In this document: positions 27,055 through 36,972 of the stretch, piece by piece | How positions within the stretch are numbered: position 1 is the stretch's first letter | Layout: each line of letters opens with the position of its first letter | Origin: an uncultured Phascolarctobacterium sp. | GTDB taxonomy: Bacteria; Bacillota; Negativicutes; Acidaminococcales; Acidaminococcaceae | Length of the DNA: 64,000 bases | Direction of reading: 5' to 3' | NCBI GenBank assembly: GCA_949285135.1 | Contig: CASDXO010000008.1 | Coordinates: forward strand, 124,001-188,000 | The notes under the pieces: generated by a model | The model's database searches: none | Seen by the model: the letters and a program-made list of their open reading frames with translations, nothing else | What the model was told of the DNA's origin: nothing | Made by a program: the position numbers and the translations under genes

Positions 27055-27084
27055 AGAATATCCCGCCGAAAAATTCAGCGGGAT
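27055..27084 (-). terminator. Probable terminator after pnp
   Basis: ATCCCGC (27060-27066) pairs with GCGGGAT (27078-27084), about 17 bases after the pnp stop. The minus-strand T stretch (TATTCTTT) is imperfect; a better T run lies on the plus side, where no gene needs it. Confidence 0.6.
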
Positions 27085-27101
27085 CTATTTTTTAGCTTGG
27101 C

Positions 27102-29189
27102 TTATTTTTCAAAGCCTTTGGTAAGAACAGCCTTTCTGGACAGGTTGATGCGGCCTTTATTGTCGATTTCAGTTACTTTGACAACGATTTCATCGCCTAC
27201 AGAAACAACATCTTCAACTTTTTCTACACGCTCGGTAGACAGTTGAGAAATATGCACCAGACCTTCCTTGCCAGGAAGAATTTCAACAAAAGCACCGAAA
27301 TTCATCAGACGGGTTACTTTGCCGGTGTAGATTTTGCCTACTTCGGCATCGGCAACAATACCTTGAATCATATCAATCGCCTTGTTGGCAGCCTCTGTGT
27401 TGACAGCTGCGATATATACCTTACCGGAATCTTCGATATCAATTTTAGCACCGGTTTCTTCAATAATCTTTTTAACAGTTTTGCCGCCAGGACCAATTAC
27501 CTTGCTGATTTTTTCAGGATCAACATGGATAGTAGTAATCTTAGGAGCATAAGGAGACAATTCCTGACGCGGCTGGTTAATGCATTCCATCATTTTGCCC
27601 ATGATAAATTCACGACCGCGTTTTGCCTGTGCCAGTGCCTGAGTGAAGATATCTTTATTAATACCGTCAATCTTGATGTCCATCTGGATAGCAGTGATAC
27701 CTTTATCAGTACCTGCTACTTTAAAGTCCATATCACCCAGGGCATCTTCCAGACCTTGGATATCAGTCAGAATGGTGAAATATTCGCCATCTTTTACCAA
27801 ACCCATAGCAACACCTGCAACAGGAGCCTTAATAGGAACGCCTGCATCCATCAAAGACAGAGTACTTGCACATACGCTACCCATGGAAGAAGAACCATTG
27901 GATTCCAGCACTTCGGAAACAAGACGGATTGCATACGGGAATTCTTCTTCAGAAGGAATTACCGGCAGCAAAGCGCGTTCAGCCAAGGCACCATGACCAA
28001 TTTCACGACGTCCGGGGCTGCGCAGCGGTTTGGTTTCACCAACACTGTACGGCGGGAAGTTGTAATGATGAATATAACGTTTGGTATCTTCTGCACCTAA
28101 TCCGTCAAGAGTCTGTGCTTCACGCAGCGGAGCAAGTGCCAGAACATTCAAAATCTGAGTCTGTCCACGGGTAAAAAGTGCACTGCCATGCGGACGCGCT
28201 AACAGGCCTACTTCGCAGGATACAGGACGTACTTCGTCCAGCTGACGTCCGTCAGGACGAATCTTATCCACAGAAATAGTGCGACGAACAATCTTTTTAA
28301 CCAGTTTTTGGGTAATATAAGCAACATCCTTAGCATTGTCAGGGTATTTTTCCAGGAATACTTCTGCGATTTCTGCCTTAACCTTGGCAACGTTTTCTTC
28401 ACGTTCCAGTTTATTGGCATCCATCAGTGCATCTTTCAATTTTTGCGCACCGTATTCTTCGATTTCAGCTACCAGTTCTTCAGGCGGTGCGTAGAACGGA
28501 ACTTCCATTTTTTCCTTACCGATTTCAGCAACAATTTTTTCCTGGAATTCAACCAGTTGTTTGATTACGCCATGACCGAACCAGATGGCATCCAGCATAA
28601 CTTCTTCAGATACTTCTTTAGCACCTGCTTCAACCATGAGGATTGCGTCTTTAGTACCAGCAACAGCAAGGTTCAAAGAACTTACTTTTGCCTGTTCAAC
28701 AGTAGGATTGATAATAAATTCTCCGTCAATCATACCTACACGTACGCCTGCAATAGGACCTTCAAAGGGGATATCGGAAATAGAAAGCGCACAGGATGCG
28801 CCAACCATAGCCGGCATATCCGGTGCATTGTCCGGATCAACGGAAACTGCGGTAGCAACGATTTGAACATCGTTATGGTATCCTTCCGGGAACATGGGAC
28901 GGATAGGACGGTCAATCAGACGGCTGGTTAAAATAGCCTGCTCACTGGGACGACCTTCACGTTTTATAAAACCACCGGGGATTTTGCCCACGGCATACAT
29001 TTTTTCTTCAAAATCAACTGTCAGAGGGAAAAAGTCCACTCCCTCACGCGGTGTCTTGGTACCGGTAACAGCAACAACGACTGCGGTGTCACCGTAACGA
29101 ACTAAAACTGCTCCATTAGCCTGTTTGGCAATCTTGCCGGCTTCAATGGTAAGAGTTCTTCCGCCAAGATCCATGCTGTAACTATGCAT
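27102..29189 (-). CDS. pnp: Polyribonucleotide nucleotidyltransferase (PNPase)
   Basis: 695-residue 3'-to-5' phosphorolytic exoribonuclease. Two RNase PH-like domains are evident ([31 protein letters not shown]; then [33 protein letters not shown]). A KH domain ([20 protein letters not shown], about residues 555-615) and an S1 domain ([20 protein letters not shown], about 620-690) follow. The ATG is preceded by GAGGAGG. The 95-base leader holds nothing I can name; a PNPase leader hairpin for autoregulation is not obvious. Confidence 0.98.
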   Translation of the reverse strand: MHSYSMDLGGRTLTIEAGKIAKQANGAVLVRYGDTAVVVAVTGTKTPREGVDFFPLTVDFEEKMYAVGKIPGGFIKREGRPSEQAILTSRLIDRPIRPMFPEGYHNDVQIVATAVSVDPDNAPDMPAMVGASCALSISDIPFEGPIAGVRVGMIDGEFIINPTVEQAKVSSLNLAVAGTKDAILMVEAGAKEVSEEVMLDAIWFGHGVIKQLVEFQEKIVAEIGKEKMEVPFYAPPEELVAEIEEYGAQKLKDALMDANKLEREENVAKVKAEIAEVFLEKYPDNAKDVAYITQKLVKKIVRRTISVDKIRPDGRQLDEVRPVSCEVGLLARPHGSALFTRGQTQILNVLALAPLREAQTLDGLGAEDTKRYIHHYNFPPYSVGETKPLRSPGRREIGHGALAERALLPVIPSEEEFPYAIRLVSEVLESNGSSSMGSVCASTLSLMDAGVPIKAPVAGVAMGLVKDGEYFTILTDIQGLEDALGDMDFKVAGTDKGITAIQMDIKIDGINKDIFTQALAQAKRGREFIMGKMMECINQPRQELSPYAPKITTIHVDPEKISKVIGPGGKTVKKIIEETGAKIDIEDSGKVYIAAVNTEAANKAIDMIQGIVADAEVGKIYTGKVTRLMNFGAFVEILPGKEGLVHISQLSTERVEKVEDVVSVGDEIVVKVTEIDNKGRINLSRKAVLTKGFEK

Positions 29190-29284
29190 ATTATTATGCC
29201 TCCTCTATTTTTTCACATTTTGTGTACCTAATTTATATTCGCTGCTTTTGCAAAAACTCCTTTTATTTTGTAAAAATAATTTTT

Positions 29285-29665
29285 TCACATAAACAGGCGC
29301 AGCAGAAAAACTACTACTGCTCCAACAGCAGCAAAAACTAAAAATGCCGGCAGCAGGAAGAAAAACAACGCAAGTATGCCGCCAATAATCAGTAAAGTCA
29401 TTAAAATACCACTGCTGATATTAACTGTCTTTACTTTAATCTGAGGTCCTGTCTGCCTGCTTGTTTCATAGCTGCCATACCTGCTTTTCTGTTCAGTAGT
29501 TCTTTCAGAGCTGCTGGTGCTGCCATCTTCTTCTATTGTTATACCTTCAAAAGTATCACGTTCGTCAGGCGATAAAACTTGTGTTTCCTTTTTTAGCTGA
29601 TAATGACAGTAGGGACATTCCGTTACTCTTTCCTCTACTTCGCGTCCGCAAAAATCACATTTCAT
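29285..29665 (-). CDS. Zinc-ribbon membrane protein
   Basis: 126 residues. The N-terminus is a zinc ribbon with two CxxC knuckles (MKCDFCGREVEERVTECPYC). A polar serine/threonine-rich linker follows, then about 45 hydrophobic residues at the C-terminus (ILMTLLIIGGILALFFFLLPAFLVFAAVG) that form one or two membrane helices. I do not recognise a function; such proteins are often of unknown role. The ATG follows AAAGGAG. It lies 15 bp after the large hypothetical gene and 95 bp before pnp. Confidence 0.82.
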   Translation of the reverse strand: MKCDFCGREVEERVTECPYCHYQLKKETQVLSPDERDTFEGITIEEDGSTSSSERTTEQKSRYGSYETSRQTGPQIKVKTVNISSGILMTLLIIGGILALFFFLLPAFLVFAAVGAVVVFLLRLFM

Positions 29666-29680
29666 ATATTTACTCCTTTA

Positions 29681-31222
29681 TTATGACAAAAGCATCAATA
29701 AAAGTCCTTCTTCGTTTATATAGCGTGGATCATGTGCTTCAATACGCAGCATTTCTCCTATTTGTCCGGCCTTTTGTTTTATAACTGGTTCCGGTATATT
29801 GTGACACATTTCAGATACGGCAGCTGCATCATAATTATAAACCCCGTTAGCAGAAATAAAATTACTGATAATGCCGGCTGCCCAAAGCTCAGGCAATTTA
29901 ACCGGCAGTTGATATACGGCCAGAAAATCACTCCACATTGTCTGGGCAAGGAAAATGTCATAGGCTGTAAAGGCATAGGGGCGCATCATTTCTTTTATCA
30001 GCTGACACACCCTGTCGTCATTATTAATACTCTGAGGATGATACCCCGTAATATTATGAGTATAATTAAAGCCATCCAGTTTTACATAAGCCGAATAAAT
30101 CAGCGAACAATGTCGCACAAACATACTGTTACGCCTGATGAATTCTTCCCAGCTAAGATTCCCACCATAACGCACCGCCATCCATTGACGGGCTTTTTCC
30201 ATTACCTGCAGCAGCTTTTTCTGAGCACTTTTGGGAATAAGCATGCCGCGCACAAAATTCATTACCATACTTCTGTTATAGAAAATATGCCCTAAAAAAA
30301 GAAAAGCATCTTTATCTATATCTTCTTCTACCGGCAGCAGCAGACTGTAATTTTCCCCTGTCAGAAAATCACGGCACAGATACATGCCGTCATCAGATGT
30401 TTCTTTAATAGAAAAAAGTACCAGCTGTGCTTTCAGCAACTCTTCCAACACATCTTTATTGACTTTTCCTTCTGCACTGAATTGTCCGGCACAGATTTCA
30501 TCATAAAAATACTGCAGCGGATTTTTATCTGCATCAATCATTATGTAATCGAACAGAAAATAATCCCAGAAACACTGTGCGTATTCCTCCGTGCCAGGTT
30601 TTTCATCAGCTCCGCCGCTTAGAAAAATCCCACTGTATAAAAAAGCTGCACGCTCAATATCTCTGTGATATTTTTTGTCCGCAAAAAAAGTTCGCAGCGC
30701 TTCCAGTAAATTTTGCAGCCTGTCACCAATATTAAGAAATATTTTTGCTGGCAAATCCTCAGTGGCATTACGGTTATATTCTGCATATTTATCGTAAAAA
30801 TGCCCCTCAGCATCAAGCATAATCATTTTACCATTGCTGAAAAGCTTTTCTTGTGCCAGCACAGGAGCATCAGAATTAGTAATAATATGTTTGGCGGCAA
30901 GATAATTGTACAGTTTGGTCATTGTTGCAAAAAAGCCAAGCACTTCATCATCCTGCAAAGAAAACTCGGAAACATTGCGCCCGCACCAGGCAACACAGTC
31001 AATAAAATCATCCGGCGACATATCACCCAGATAATTTTCGGCATTACCCAAGTATAGGCACAGCATGGTCATATGGTCCCAATACTTTACCAGCGTATCA
31101 TTATCAGCTCCTTGCCAGGCACAGGAACGTAAAAAACTTTCAGCATATTTTTGCTGCAGTACTGTATTCCAATCTTCATCCTGATTATAAAAATCTGTTA
31201 CCAGATCAAAGACATTATTCAT
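29681..31222 (-). CDS. Uncharacterised 513-residue protein
   Basis: I do not recognise this protein. The start is the ATG at 31222, five bases after GGAG; an in-frame codon 8 residues earlier lacks a ribosome site. The product is cytoplasmic by appearance (no signal or clear membrane segment), acidic, and rich in aromatic residues and helix-like stretches (FWDYFLFDYIMIDADKNPLQYFYDE, LLKAQLVLFSIKE). No nucleotide-binding loop or metal motif stands out. It is separated from the downstream zinc-ribbon gene by 15 bp, so the two are probably co-expressed. Confidence 0.75.
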   Translation of the reverse strand: MNNVFDLVTDFYNQDEDWNTVLQQKYAESFLRSCAWQGADNDTLVKYWDHMTMLCLYLGNAENYLGDMSPDDFIDCVAWCGRNVSEFSLQDDEVLGFFATMTKLYNYLAAKHIITNSDAPVLAQEKLFSNGKMIMLDAEGHFYDKYAEYNRNATEDLPAKIFLNIGDRLQNLLEALRTFFADKKYHRDIERAAFLYSGIFLSGGADEKPGTEEYAQCFWDYFLFDYIMIDADKNPLQYFYDEICAGQFSAEGKVNKDVLEELLKAQLVLFSIKETSDDGMYLCRDFLTGENYSLLLPVEEDIDKDAFLFLGHIFYNRSMVMNFVRGMLIPKSAQKKLLQVMEKARQWMAVRYGGNLSWEEFIRRNSMFVRHCSLIYSAYVKLDGFNYTHNITGYHPQSINNDDRVCQLIKEMMRPYAFTAYDIFLAQTMWSDFLAVYQLPVKLPELWAAGIISNFISANGVYNYDAAAVSEMCHNIPEPVIKQKAGQIGEMLRIEAHDPRYINEEGLLLMLLS

Positions 31223-31373
31223 TATTTCTCCAACATCTATATTCAATAATAGCTTATTATACCATACCCAACGTTAAAAAAATACTTATCCTATCCATCC
31301 CTGTGTATAAAAGCGTAAAAAATGTGTAAACAACTTTTATGCCAACAGCTTTTTCGCTGATGAATTACTGTTT

Positions 31374-31853
31374 TTACTGATCACCGTTATTCAAAAGTTT
31401 AAAATCCAGATTCAAGGTGTTAAGAGCAATCAGTGACGGCATAAAAATTTTAATATCTCCTGCCAGCTCTGCTAACGTAAACCACCTTACTGTGCTCATT
31501 TCCTTATCCATTAGTTCCGGCATTATTGTTATTTGTTGTTTACCGTCAATTTCCAGATAAAAAATATCACTGAGTATTGTCCGCCTGCTAACGGCTTTAC
31601 TGTATCTGTCAACATGCCTGTATTGGCATAAAATTGTTTTATGGAAACGTATCTGCTTTTGCATTATTTCAGACAGAATCACACCAAATTCTTCACGCAG
31701 CTCCCGTAAAGCCGTATCTAAAAGATTAACATCGCCTATTTCCTGCTTACCGGCGGCAAAGCCCCATCCCTGCCCGTCAGACCTGAGACCCATTAAAAAA
31801 GACCTGCTTTGACCTTCAAAAATAATGATGCCCGCTGCTCTTCTTGCTTCCAT
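31374..31853 (-). CDS. Nudix hydrolase
   Basis: 159 residues. The catalytic Nudix helix is present as RELREEFGV, with the preceding GKQEIGD. One extra residue separates this glycine-acidic part from the helix compared with the classical spacing, and the usual glutamate of the GE pair is aspartate. The start strand (AAGIIIFEGQSRSFLMGLR) and GWGFAAGKQEIG fit the fold. Members hydrolyse nucleoside diphosphates linked to another group; the substrate is unknown. The ATG follows GGAGG at 12 bases. It is divergent from the alcohol dehydrogenase gene. Confidence 0.85.
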   Translation of the reverse strand: MEARRAAGIIIFEGQSRSFLMGLRSDGQGWGFAAGKQEIGDVNLLDTALRELREEFGVILSEIMQKQIRFHKTILCQYRHVDRYSKAVSRRTILSDIFYLEIDGKQQITIMPELMDKEMSTVRWFTLAELAGDIKIFMPSLIALNTLNLDFKLLNNGDQ

Positions 31854-32012
31854 AACACTTTAAACCTCCAGCCTAAGTTTTTTCTGACAATATCATAACA
31901 TATACCATGCTTCCTTAAACGCTCTGATGGTAAAATATTTAAATATAAAGGATTTTATTTTCTGACGGCGAAAATTTTATAATAAATATTATTTCAAAAG
32001 GTGGTATTATTC

Positions 32013-33053
32013 ATGCTTACATATACCTATGAAGGACCCGATAATTTTATTCTGAAAGAAAAGCCTGTACCGATTATTCTTGATTCACGAGACGCTATTG
32101 TCAAAGTTACATTAGCGAGTATTTGCACCAGTGATCTTCATATCAAACACGGCAGTGTTCCGCGTGCTGTACCTGGTATTACTGTAGGCCATGAAATGGT
32201 TGGCATTGTCAAAGAAATCGGTGCCGAAGTTCACAACGTTAAACCAGGCGACCACGTTGCTGTAAATGTTGAAACTTTTTGTGGCAGCTGTTTTTTCTGT
32301 CAACATGGCTTTGTCAATAATTGTCAGGATATCAATGGTGGCTGGGCTCTCGGCTGCCGTATTGACGGCGGGCAGGCTGAATACGTACGTGTACCATATG
32401 CCGATCAGGGACTCAGCAAGATTCCTGATAATGTAACTGACAAACAGGCATTGTTTACTGGAGACATTCTGGCAACAGGTTACTGGGCGGCAAAAATAGG
32501 TGAAATAACTTCTGAAAATACTGTGTTCATCATCGGTGCTGGCCCTACAGGAATATGTACACTGTTATGCACCTTACTAAAAAATCCGGCGCAAATTATC
32601 ATCTGTGATATAGACGAAAGCCGTTTGGAATTTGTACGTCAGCATTATCCGCAAGTGCTTACGGTAAATCCACGGCAAACAAATCCCGAGCATTTTGTCA
32701 GGAAGCATTCTGCTCATGGCGGTGCTGATGTGGTTATGGAAGTTGCCGGCAGTGATGAAAGCTTTGCCATGGCCTGGAAATGTGCTCGTCCAAATGCTAT
32801 CGTGGTCATTGTTGCTTTATACAATAGTGCCCAAAGTTTGCCTTTACCAGACATGTATGGCAAAAATCTCATTTTTAAAACCGGCGGTGTTGATGGATGT
32901 GACTGTGATACAATACTGCAGCTAATTGCTGAAGGCAAAATTGATACTACTCCACTTATCACTCATACTTTCTCTTTGAAAAATATTGCTGCGGCCTATG
33001 AAATTTTTGAACAACACAAAGACAATGTAATAAAGATAGCTGTTAAACCATGA
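32013..33053 (+). CDS. Zinc-dependent alcohol dehydrogenase
   Basis: 346-residue medium-chain dehydrogenase. Catalytic zinc ligands are suggested by CTSDLH (cysteine near residue 39) and GHEMVG (histidine near 60). The structural zinc lobe is intact, with four cysteines in CGSCFFCQHGFVNNC. The NAD(P) fold shows FIIGAGPTGIC, followed by an acidic residue in IICDIDESR, which favours NAD. The ATG at 32013 follows AAAGGTGG (31997-32004). A TATAAT lies at 31978-31983 but the -35 is poor. The substrate is unknown. It runs on the plus strand and ends at a shared bidirectional terminator. Confidence 0.92.
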   Translation: MLTYTYEGPDNFILKEKPVPIILDSRDAIVKVTLASICTSDLHIKHGSVPRAVPGITVGHEMVGIVKEIGAEVHNVKPGDHVAVNVETFCGSCFFCQHGFVNNCQDINGGWALGCRIDGGQAEYVRVPYADQGLSKIPDNVTDKQALFTGDILATGYWAAKIGEITSENTVFIIGAGPTGICTLLCTLLKNPAQIIICDIDESRLEFVRQHYPQVLTVNPRQTNPEHFVRKHSAHGGADVVMEVAGSDESFAMAWKCARPNAIVVIVALYNSAQSLPLPDMYGKNLIFKTGGVDGCDCDTILQLIAEGKIDTTPLITHTFSLKNIAAAYEIFEQHKDNVIKIAVKP

Positions 33054-33066
33054 TAAACCCTATAAA

Positions 33067-33105
33067 AAACAGCCTCGTTCGCGTATATACACGATGAGGC
33101 TGTTT
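33067..33105. terminator. Bidirectional terminator between alcohol dehydrogenase and alpha/beta hydrolase genes
   Basis: AACAGCCTC (33068-33076) pairs with GAGGCTGTT (33096-33104) around a partly paired 19-base loop, with A and T runs outside. It serves convergent genes on both strands. Confidence 0.88.
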
Positions 33106-33117
33106 TACTTTTATAGA

Positions 33118-33945
33118 TTAATTATTACATGCAAGCACAAAATCTTTTACAAGTGCATTAAATTTATCTGCTTCCTCATAAAATAACATATGTCCGCTTT
33201 CAGTGAAAGCTTCAAAGCGTCCCTGAGGTATTTGCGAAGCAATATATCTGCCTTGATTAATTCCGTCAGTAAACACCGGCCCATTAGCATTTACAACCAG
33301 AACCGGCAGACTAATCTGCGGTAAAATTCCTGTATAATCACTGGAAAGATAATCGGAATAAATTGCAGCAGAAATCCAAGGCGGTAATTTTTTAAATTCG
33401 TCAATTACCCAATCAGTATCAGCAGGTCTCACACCGTTTCTGAATATATTTGCAGCAAAAGTTTCAAAATAAGCCAGTCTGTCATGAATCAATTTGTTTA
33501 CCTGCGCATTAAAACCATCTATATTATAGCCGTGCAAACCTTGCGTATTCCACTTTTCAGGACTGAAAGGAAACGGAGTCATATCAATCAGGCCTAAACC
33601 ATTTAAATGCTCGCAGCCAAATTGCTGATAATATGATAAAACAGTCGGTCCACCCATAGACCAGCCCATTAAAACCACATTATCAATACCAAGAAACTCA
33701 ATTAAATCATGAATATCTCTGGCAAACTGCTTTATTGTGATTCCGTGTAATCCTTTGGAAGAATTACCATGTCCACGTAAATCTAATGTAACTACGCAAA
33801 AATCACGCGCTAATTCGTCAACATTTTTCTGCCAGAAAACATGTGAACATTGCCAGCCGTGAACAAGCAGCAAAGCATTACCTGTACCTCTCACTTCATA
33901 ATAAAGATGCGCATCATCATTGGTGTGGAAATAACCGTTTTTCAT
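33118..33945 (-). CDS. Alpha/beta hydrolase
   Basis: 275-residue alpha/beta-fold hydrolase. The oxyanion region LLLVHGWQCS, the nucleophile elbow GWSMGG (serine near residue 96) and the C-terminal histidine in TESGHMLFYEE complete a catalytic set, with an acid probably near VVNANGPVFTDG. The overall look is of the non-haem chloroperoxidase/esterase group, but substrate and reaction cannot be read from sequence. No signal peptide. The ATG follows GAGGTGAG. Confidence 0.9.
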   Translation of the reverse strand: MKNGYFHTNDDAHLYYEVRGTGNALLLVHGWQCSHVFWQKNVDELARDFCVVTLDLRGHGNSSKGLHGITIKQFARDIHDLIEFLGIDNVVLMGWSMGGPTVLSYYQQFGCEHLNGLGLIDMTPFPFSPEKWNTQGLHGYNIDGFNAQVNKLIHDRLAYFETFAANIFRNGVRPADTDWVIDEFKKLPPWISAAIYSDYLSSDYTGILPQISLPVLVVNANGPVFTDGINQGRYIASQIPQGRFEAFTESGHMLFYEEADKFNALVKDFVLACNN

Positions 33946-34107
33946 AATAATCTCACCTCACATATTATAATACCTATATTAATTATAACATCTGATGTCG
34001 TTATTTGCCTCTTTTTAAACAATTACTGCAATCAATCTATAATTGTTGTAAAGAGATTTACACAACATATTTACGATATTTTTATCATGCATAATCTGTT
34101 TCTTAAA

Positions 34108-34138
34108 ACAAAAAACGCTGTAGCCTAAGCTACAGCGT
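34108..34138 (-). terminator. Terminator after tRNA-Asn
   Basis: ACGCTGTAGC (34115-34124) and GCTACAGCGT (34129-34138) form a perfect 10-bp stem with a 4-base loop. On the minus strand TTTTTTGTTTT follows. It lies about 10 bases after the tRNA 3' end. Confidence 0.93.
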
Positions 34139-34147
34139 GATTTTTAC

Positions 34148-34223
34148 TGGCTCCCCGAGTAGGACTCGAACCTACGACGCCCTGATTAACAGTCAGGTGT
34201 TCTACCGGCTGAACTATCGGGGA
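34148..34223 (-). tRNA. tRNA-Asn(GTT)
   Basis: 76 nucleotides including an encoded CCA (34148-34150). The acceptor pairs TCCCCGA with TCGGGGA. The anticodon stem-loop CCTGACTGTTAATCAGG carries GTT, and the T arm GTAGGTTCGAGTCCTAC is canonical. It stands alone between cbiC and the alpha/beta hydrolase gene, with its own terminator. Confidence 0.97.
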
Positions 34224-34280
34224 ATTATCAGTTAACGAAAAATATTATAACAATATGACTGATAAAAGTCAAGGTGTAAT

Positions 34281-34910
34281 TTATTTTCTGGTCAGCTTAT
34301 AAATGAGCGCATTACAGATAGCTGCTGCAACGTTACTGCCGCCTTTTCTACCACGTGCCACAATATAGGGAATTCCTGTTTTCATAATGATTTCTTTAGA
34401 TTCCACAACATTAACAAAACCAACAGGGACACCTATAACAAGCTCAGGTTTGATCTTACCTTCTTGTACAAGCTCGTCTAAACGCACCAAGGCTGTCGGG
34501 GCATTACCAACGGCAATAATTACAGGCCCCTCTATAGTGCAGGCTTTTTCCATACATGCTGCAGCACGGGTGGAACCTGCTTCTTTCGCACGTGCAGCCA
34601 CATCTGCATCAGCCATGAAGCATACCGCTTTTGCGCCCAGCTTGCTCAATCCCATTTTATTTATACCAGTACATGCCATATTGGTATCAGTAACAATGGT
34701 AGCACCCTTTTTTAATGCCGCCAAAGCCTTTTCAACTGCACCTTCAGAAAAATGCAGTGTACGCGCATAATCAAAATCAGCAGAGGTATGAATAACACGT
34801 TTAACTATATCTATTTTTTCAGGGTCAATATGTACTTCGCCCAATTCTTCACCAATAATTTCCATGCTGCGTTTCTCAATATCCGCAGGCAATACATTTT
34901 GTAACTGCAT
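34281..34910 (-). CDS. cbiC: Cobalt-precorrin-8 methylmutase
   Basis: 209-residue CbiC/CobH. It moves the C11 methyl to C12 of the corrin ring to give cobyrinic acid. Recognised by RSMEIIGEELG, RVIHTSADFDY (the catalytic histidine), VTDTNMACTGI and GVPVGFVNVVESK. The ATG follows AAAGGTAGG. Last gene of the cobalamin operon, 9 bp after cobO. Confidence 0.96.
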   Translation of the reverse strand: MQLQNVLPADIEKRSMEIIGEELGEVHIDPEKIDIVKRVIHTSADFDYARTLHFSEGAVEKALAALKKGATIVTDTNMACTGINKMGLSKLGAKAVCFMADADVAARAKEAGSTRAAACMEKACTIEGPVIIAVGNAPTALVRLDELVQEGKIKPELVIGVPVGFVNVVESKEIIMKTGIPYIVARGRKGGSNVAAAICNALIYKLTRK

Positions 34911-34919
34911 TTTAATAAC

Positions 34920-35450
34920 CTACCTTTCTACCCCTGTACGTGCAGGAATGCCTTTATCAAAAGGATGTTTGCGTTTACATATTTCAGAAACATAATCTGC
35001 CATGTCAATCAGCTCTGCCGCAGGATTACGTCCTGTCAGCACTACCTCCATTGCAGCCGGCTTATTATTCAGAAAACCAATTAAAGCTTGTAAGTCAAAA
35101 ACACCAGTATTGCAGGCTCCGATAACCTCGTCTAAAATAAGTAGATCAACTTTTTCCTGTCTGCATTTTTTCTGTACTTTGACAAACAGTTCCATATGAT
35201 TATGTAAAACTGCTGCTTTTTCTTCATCCGTCATCTGAAAAGTAAATTTATGATTTTCTTTACCACGTAAAATTTCAATATTAGGCAGCAATGACAACGA
35301 TTGAAGTTCTCCGGTTGGACGACTTTTTAAAAACTGCACCAACAGCACTTTATTGCCACGTCCGGAACAACGGACAGCCAAACCAACAGCTGCCGTAGTT
35401 TTACCTTTGCCATCCCCACAATAAATATGTATCAGCCCGCCATCTTTCAT
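34920..35450 (-). CDS. cobO: Cob(I)yrinic acid a,c-diamide adenosyltransferase (CobA/CobO/BtuR type)
   Basis: 176 residues. It transfers the adenosyl group of ATP to cob(I)alamin precursors to form the Co-C bond. The N-terminal P-loop GDGKGKTT (G12-T18) is the special ATP site of this family, followed by VQFLKSRPTGE, LLILDEVIGACNTG and VVLTGRNP. The ATG directly follows the cbiP stop, so translation is probably coupled. Confidence 0.94.
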   Translation of the reverse strand: MKDGGLIHIYCGDGKGKTTAAVGLAVRCSGRGNKVLLVQFLKSRPTGELQSLSLLPNIEILRGKENHKFTFQMTDEEKAAVLHNHMELFVKVQKKCRQEKVDLLILDEVIGACNTGVFDLQALIGFLNNKPAAMEVVLTGRNPAAELIDMADYVSEICKRKHPFDKGIPARTGVER

Positions 35451-36971
35451 TTAGACACCAGCTTCCAGGATAGCATAGATTTTTTTCATATCCAGATTCC
35501 GTCTGATACTGTCTGCAAGGATATCATACTGCTGCTTTTTATACTCAGCAAAGTTTACTGTTTTGATATCCTCCATTTTCATACCTTTTTTGGCCAGCAA
35601 AGCCTCAACAACTGTTGCTGCAATGCCTTCACCATCAAAAATACCATGAACATAAGTACCGTAAACATTCATCTTGCAGGAAACATTTTGTGAGCCTTCC
35701 AGCATCATTTCTCCAGCCTCATAAATGGGTTGGATTTCAGTCATCGCGCTGTCTGGAGCAAAATTGGTGACGCCAGAGTGTATTTCATATCCCACAAGAG
35801 GTCTGCCACTTAGTTTTGCAAAAATCCCCTGAACTATACCAAATTTTCCGGACATCTGTATGGTACGTTTTTTCTCAGCAAAAATCGTTTCCACATCTAA
35901 CAGTCCTATGCCAGGGGTATCGCCACCTTCTTCTACTCCATAAGGATCCGCAAGATTTCTGCCCAGCATCTGATAACCGCCGCAGACACCAAAAATTACG
36001 GTTCCTTCGCTTGCTTTTTTCTTGATTTCGGCTTCCAATCCGCTCTGACGCAGCCATTTTAAATCGCCAATAGTATTTTTTGTGCCAGGAATAATAATCA
36101 TATCAGGATTACCAAGTTCACGAACAGAATTTACATAACGCAGTGATACACCTGGAATAAGCTCAAATACATTAAAATCAGTATAATTGGACATACGTGG
36201 TATTCTTACGACAGCAATATCAACCAGTTTTACTTCAGTATGTGCAGTAAGTCTTTCAGACAAGCTGTCTTCGTCCTCTATATCTACATGCAGCATTGGC
36301 AGCACACCGACAACAGGAACTCCAGTTTTCTCTTCTATCATTTCCAACCCAGGACGAAGTATATCCACATCCCCGCGGAATTTATTAATGATAACTCCTT
36401 TAACCATAGCTCGTTCGTCTTCATCCATCAGCATCAAAGTGCCGTAAATAGATGCAAATACACCGCCGCGATCAATATCTGCTACCAAAAGCACAGGAGC
36501 CTTGGCCATTTTAGCCATTCCCATATTAACGATGTCCTGCGTTTTCAGATTAATTTCTGCCGGACTGCCAGCGCCTTCCAGCACGATAATATCATAAGTA
36601 GCATCCAGCTGGTTATAGGCTTTCATTATATCAGGAATAAGATTAGTCTTAAACTTAAAATATTCAGCCGCGGTCATGGTTCCGATAGCTTCACCATTGA
36701 CAATAACCTGAGAGCCACTGTCACTGGTGGGTTTCAGCAGTATTGGATTCATCAAAGCACTTGGCTCTATATTAGCAGCTTCAGCCTGAACAACCTGTGC
36801 TCGACCCATCTCCGCGCCTTCACGGGTAATAAAGGAATTCAAAGCCATATTTTGTGATTTAAACGGAGCAACTTTACTGCCATCCTGATTAAAAACACGG
36901 CATAAGCCGGCAGTAACCAGACTTTTTCCTGCATTGGACATTGTTCCCTGAACCATTATTGCTTTTGCCAC
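35451..36971 (-). CDS. cbiP: Cobyric acid synthase
   Basis: About 506 residues; amidates four side chains of adenosylcobyrinic a,c-diamide using glutamine. The N-terminal ATPase part reads AIMVQGTMSNAGKS (P-loop), VLEGAGSPAEINL and DIDRGGVFAS. The C-terminal glutamine amidotransferase part shows IPGTKNTIGDL, the nucleophile cysteine in IFGVCGGYQMLG and the histidine in VHGIFD. The start is taken as GTG at 36971, one base after the upstream gene's TGA, to give the usual family N-terminus; a GTG at 36980 is possible. Confidence 0.95.
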   Translation of the reverse strand: MAKAIMVQGTMSNAGKSLVTAGLCRVFNQDGSKVAPFKSQNMALNSFITREGAEMGRAQVVQAEAANIEPSALMNPILLKPTSDSGSQVIVNGEAIGTMTAAEYFKFKTNLIPDIMKAYNQLDATYDIIVLEGAGSPAEINLKTQDIVNMGMAKMAKAPVLLVADIDRGGVFASIYGTLMLMDEDERAMVKGVIINKFRGDVDILRPGLEMIEEKTGVPVVGVLPMLHVDIEDEDSLSERLTAHTEVKLVDIAVVRIPRMSNYTDFNVFELIPGVSLRYVNSVRELGNPDMIIIPGTKNTIGDLKWLRQSGLEAEIKKKASEGTVIFGVCGGYQMLGRNLADPYGVEEGGDTPGIGLLDVETIFAEKKRTIQMSGKFGIVQGIFAKLSGRPLVGYEIHSGVTNFAPDSAMTEIQPIYEAGEMMLEGSQNVSCKMNVYGTYVHGIFDGEGIAATVVEALLAKKGMKMEDIKTVNFAEYKKQQYDILADSIRRNLDMKKIYAILEAGV

Positions 36972-36972
36972 A

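Noticed and set aside
27243-28931. Long plus-strand frames (up to 285 codons) opposite pnp
   Set aside because: Antisense shadows of the highly conserved pnp gene, without ribosome sites.
31310-31373. Possible terminator after the Nudix gene
   Set aside because: Only short, weak pairings; no T run in the right place.
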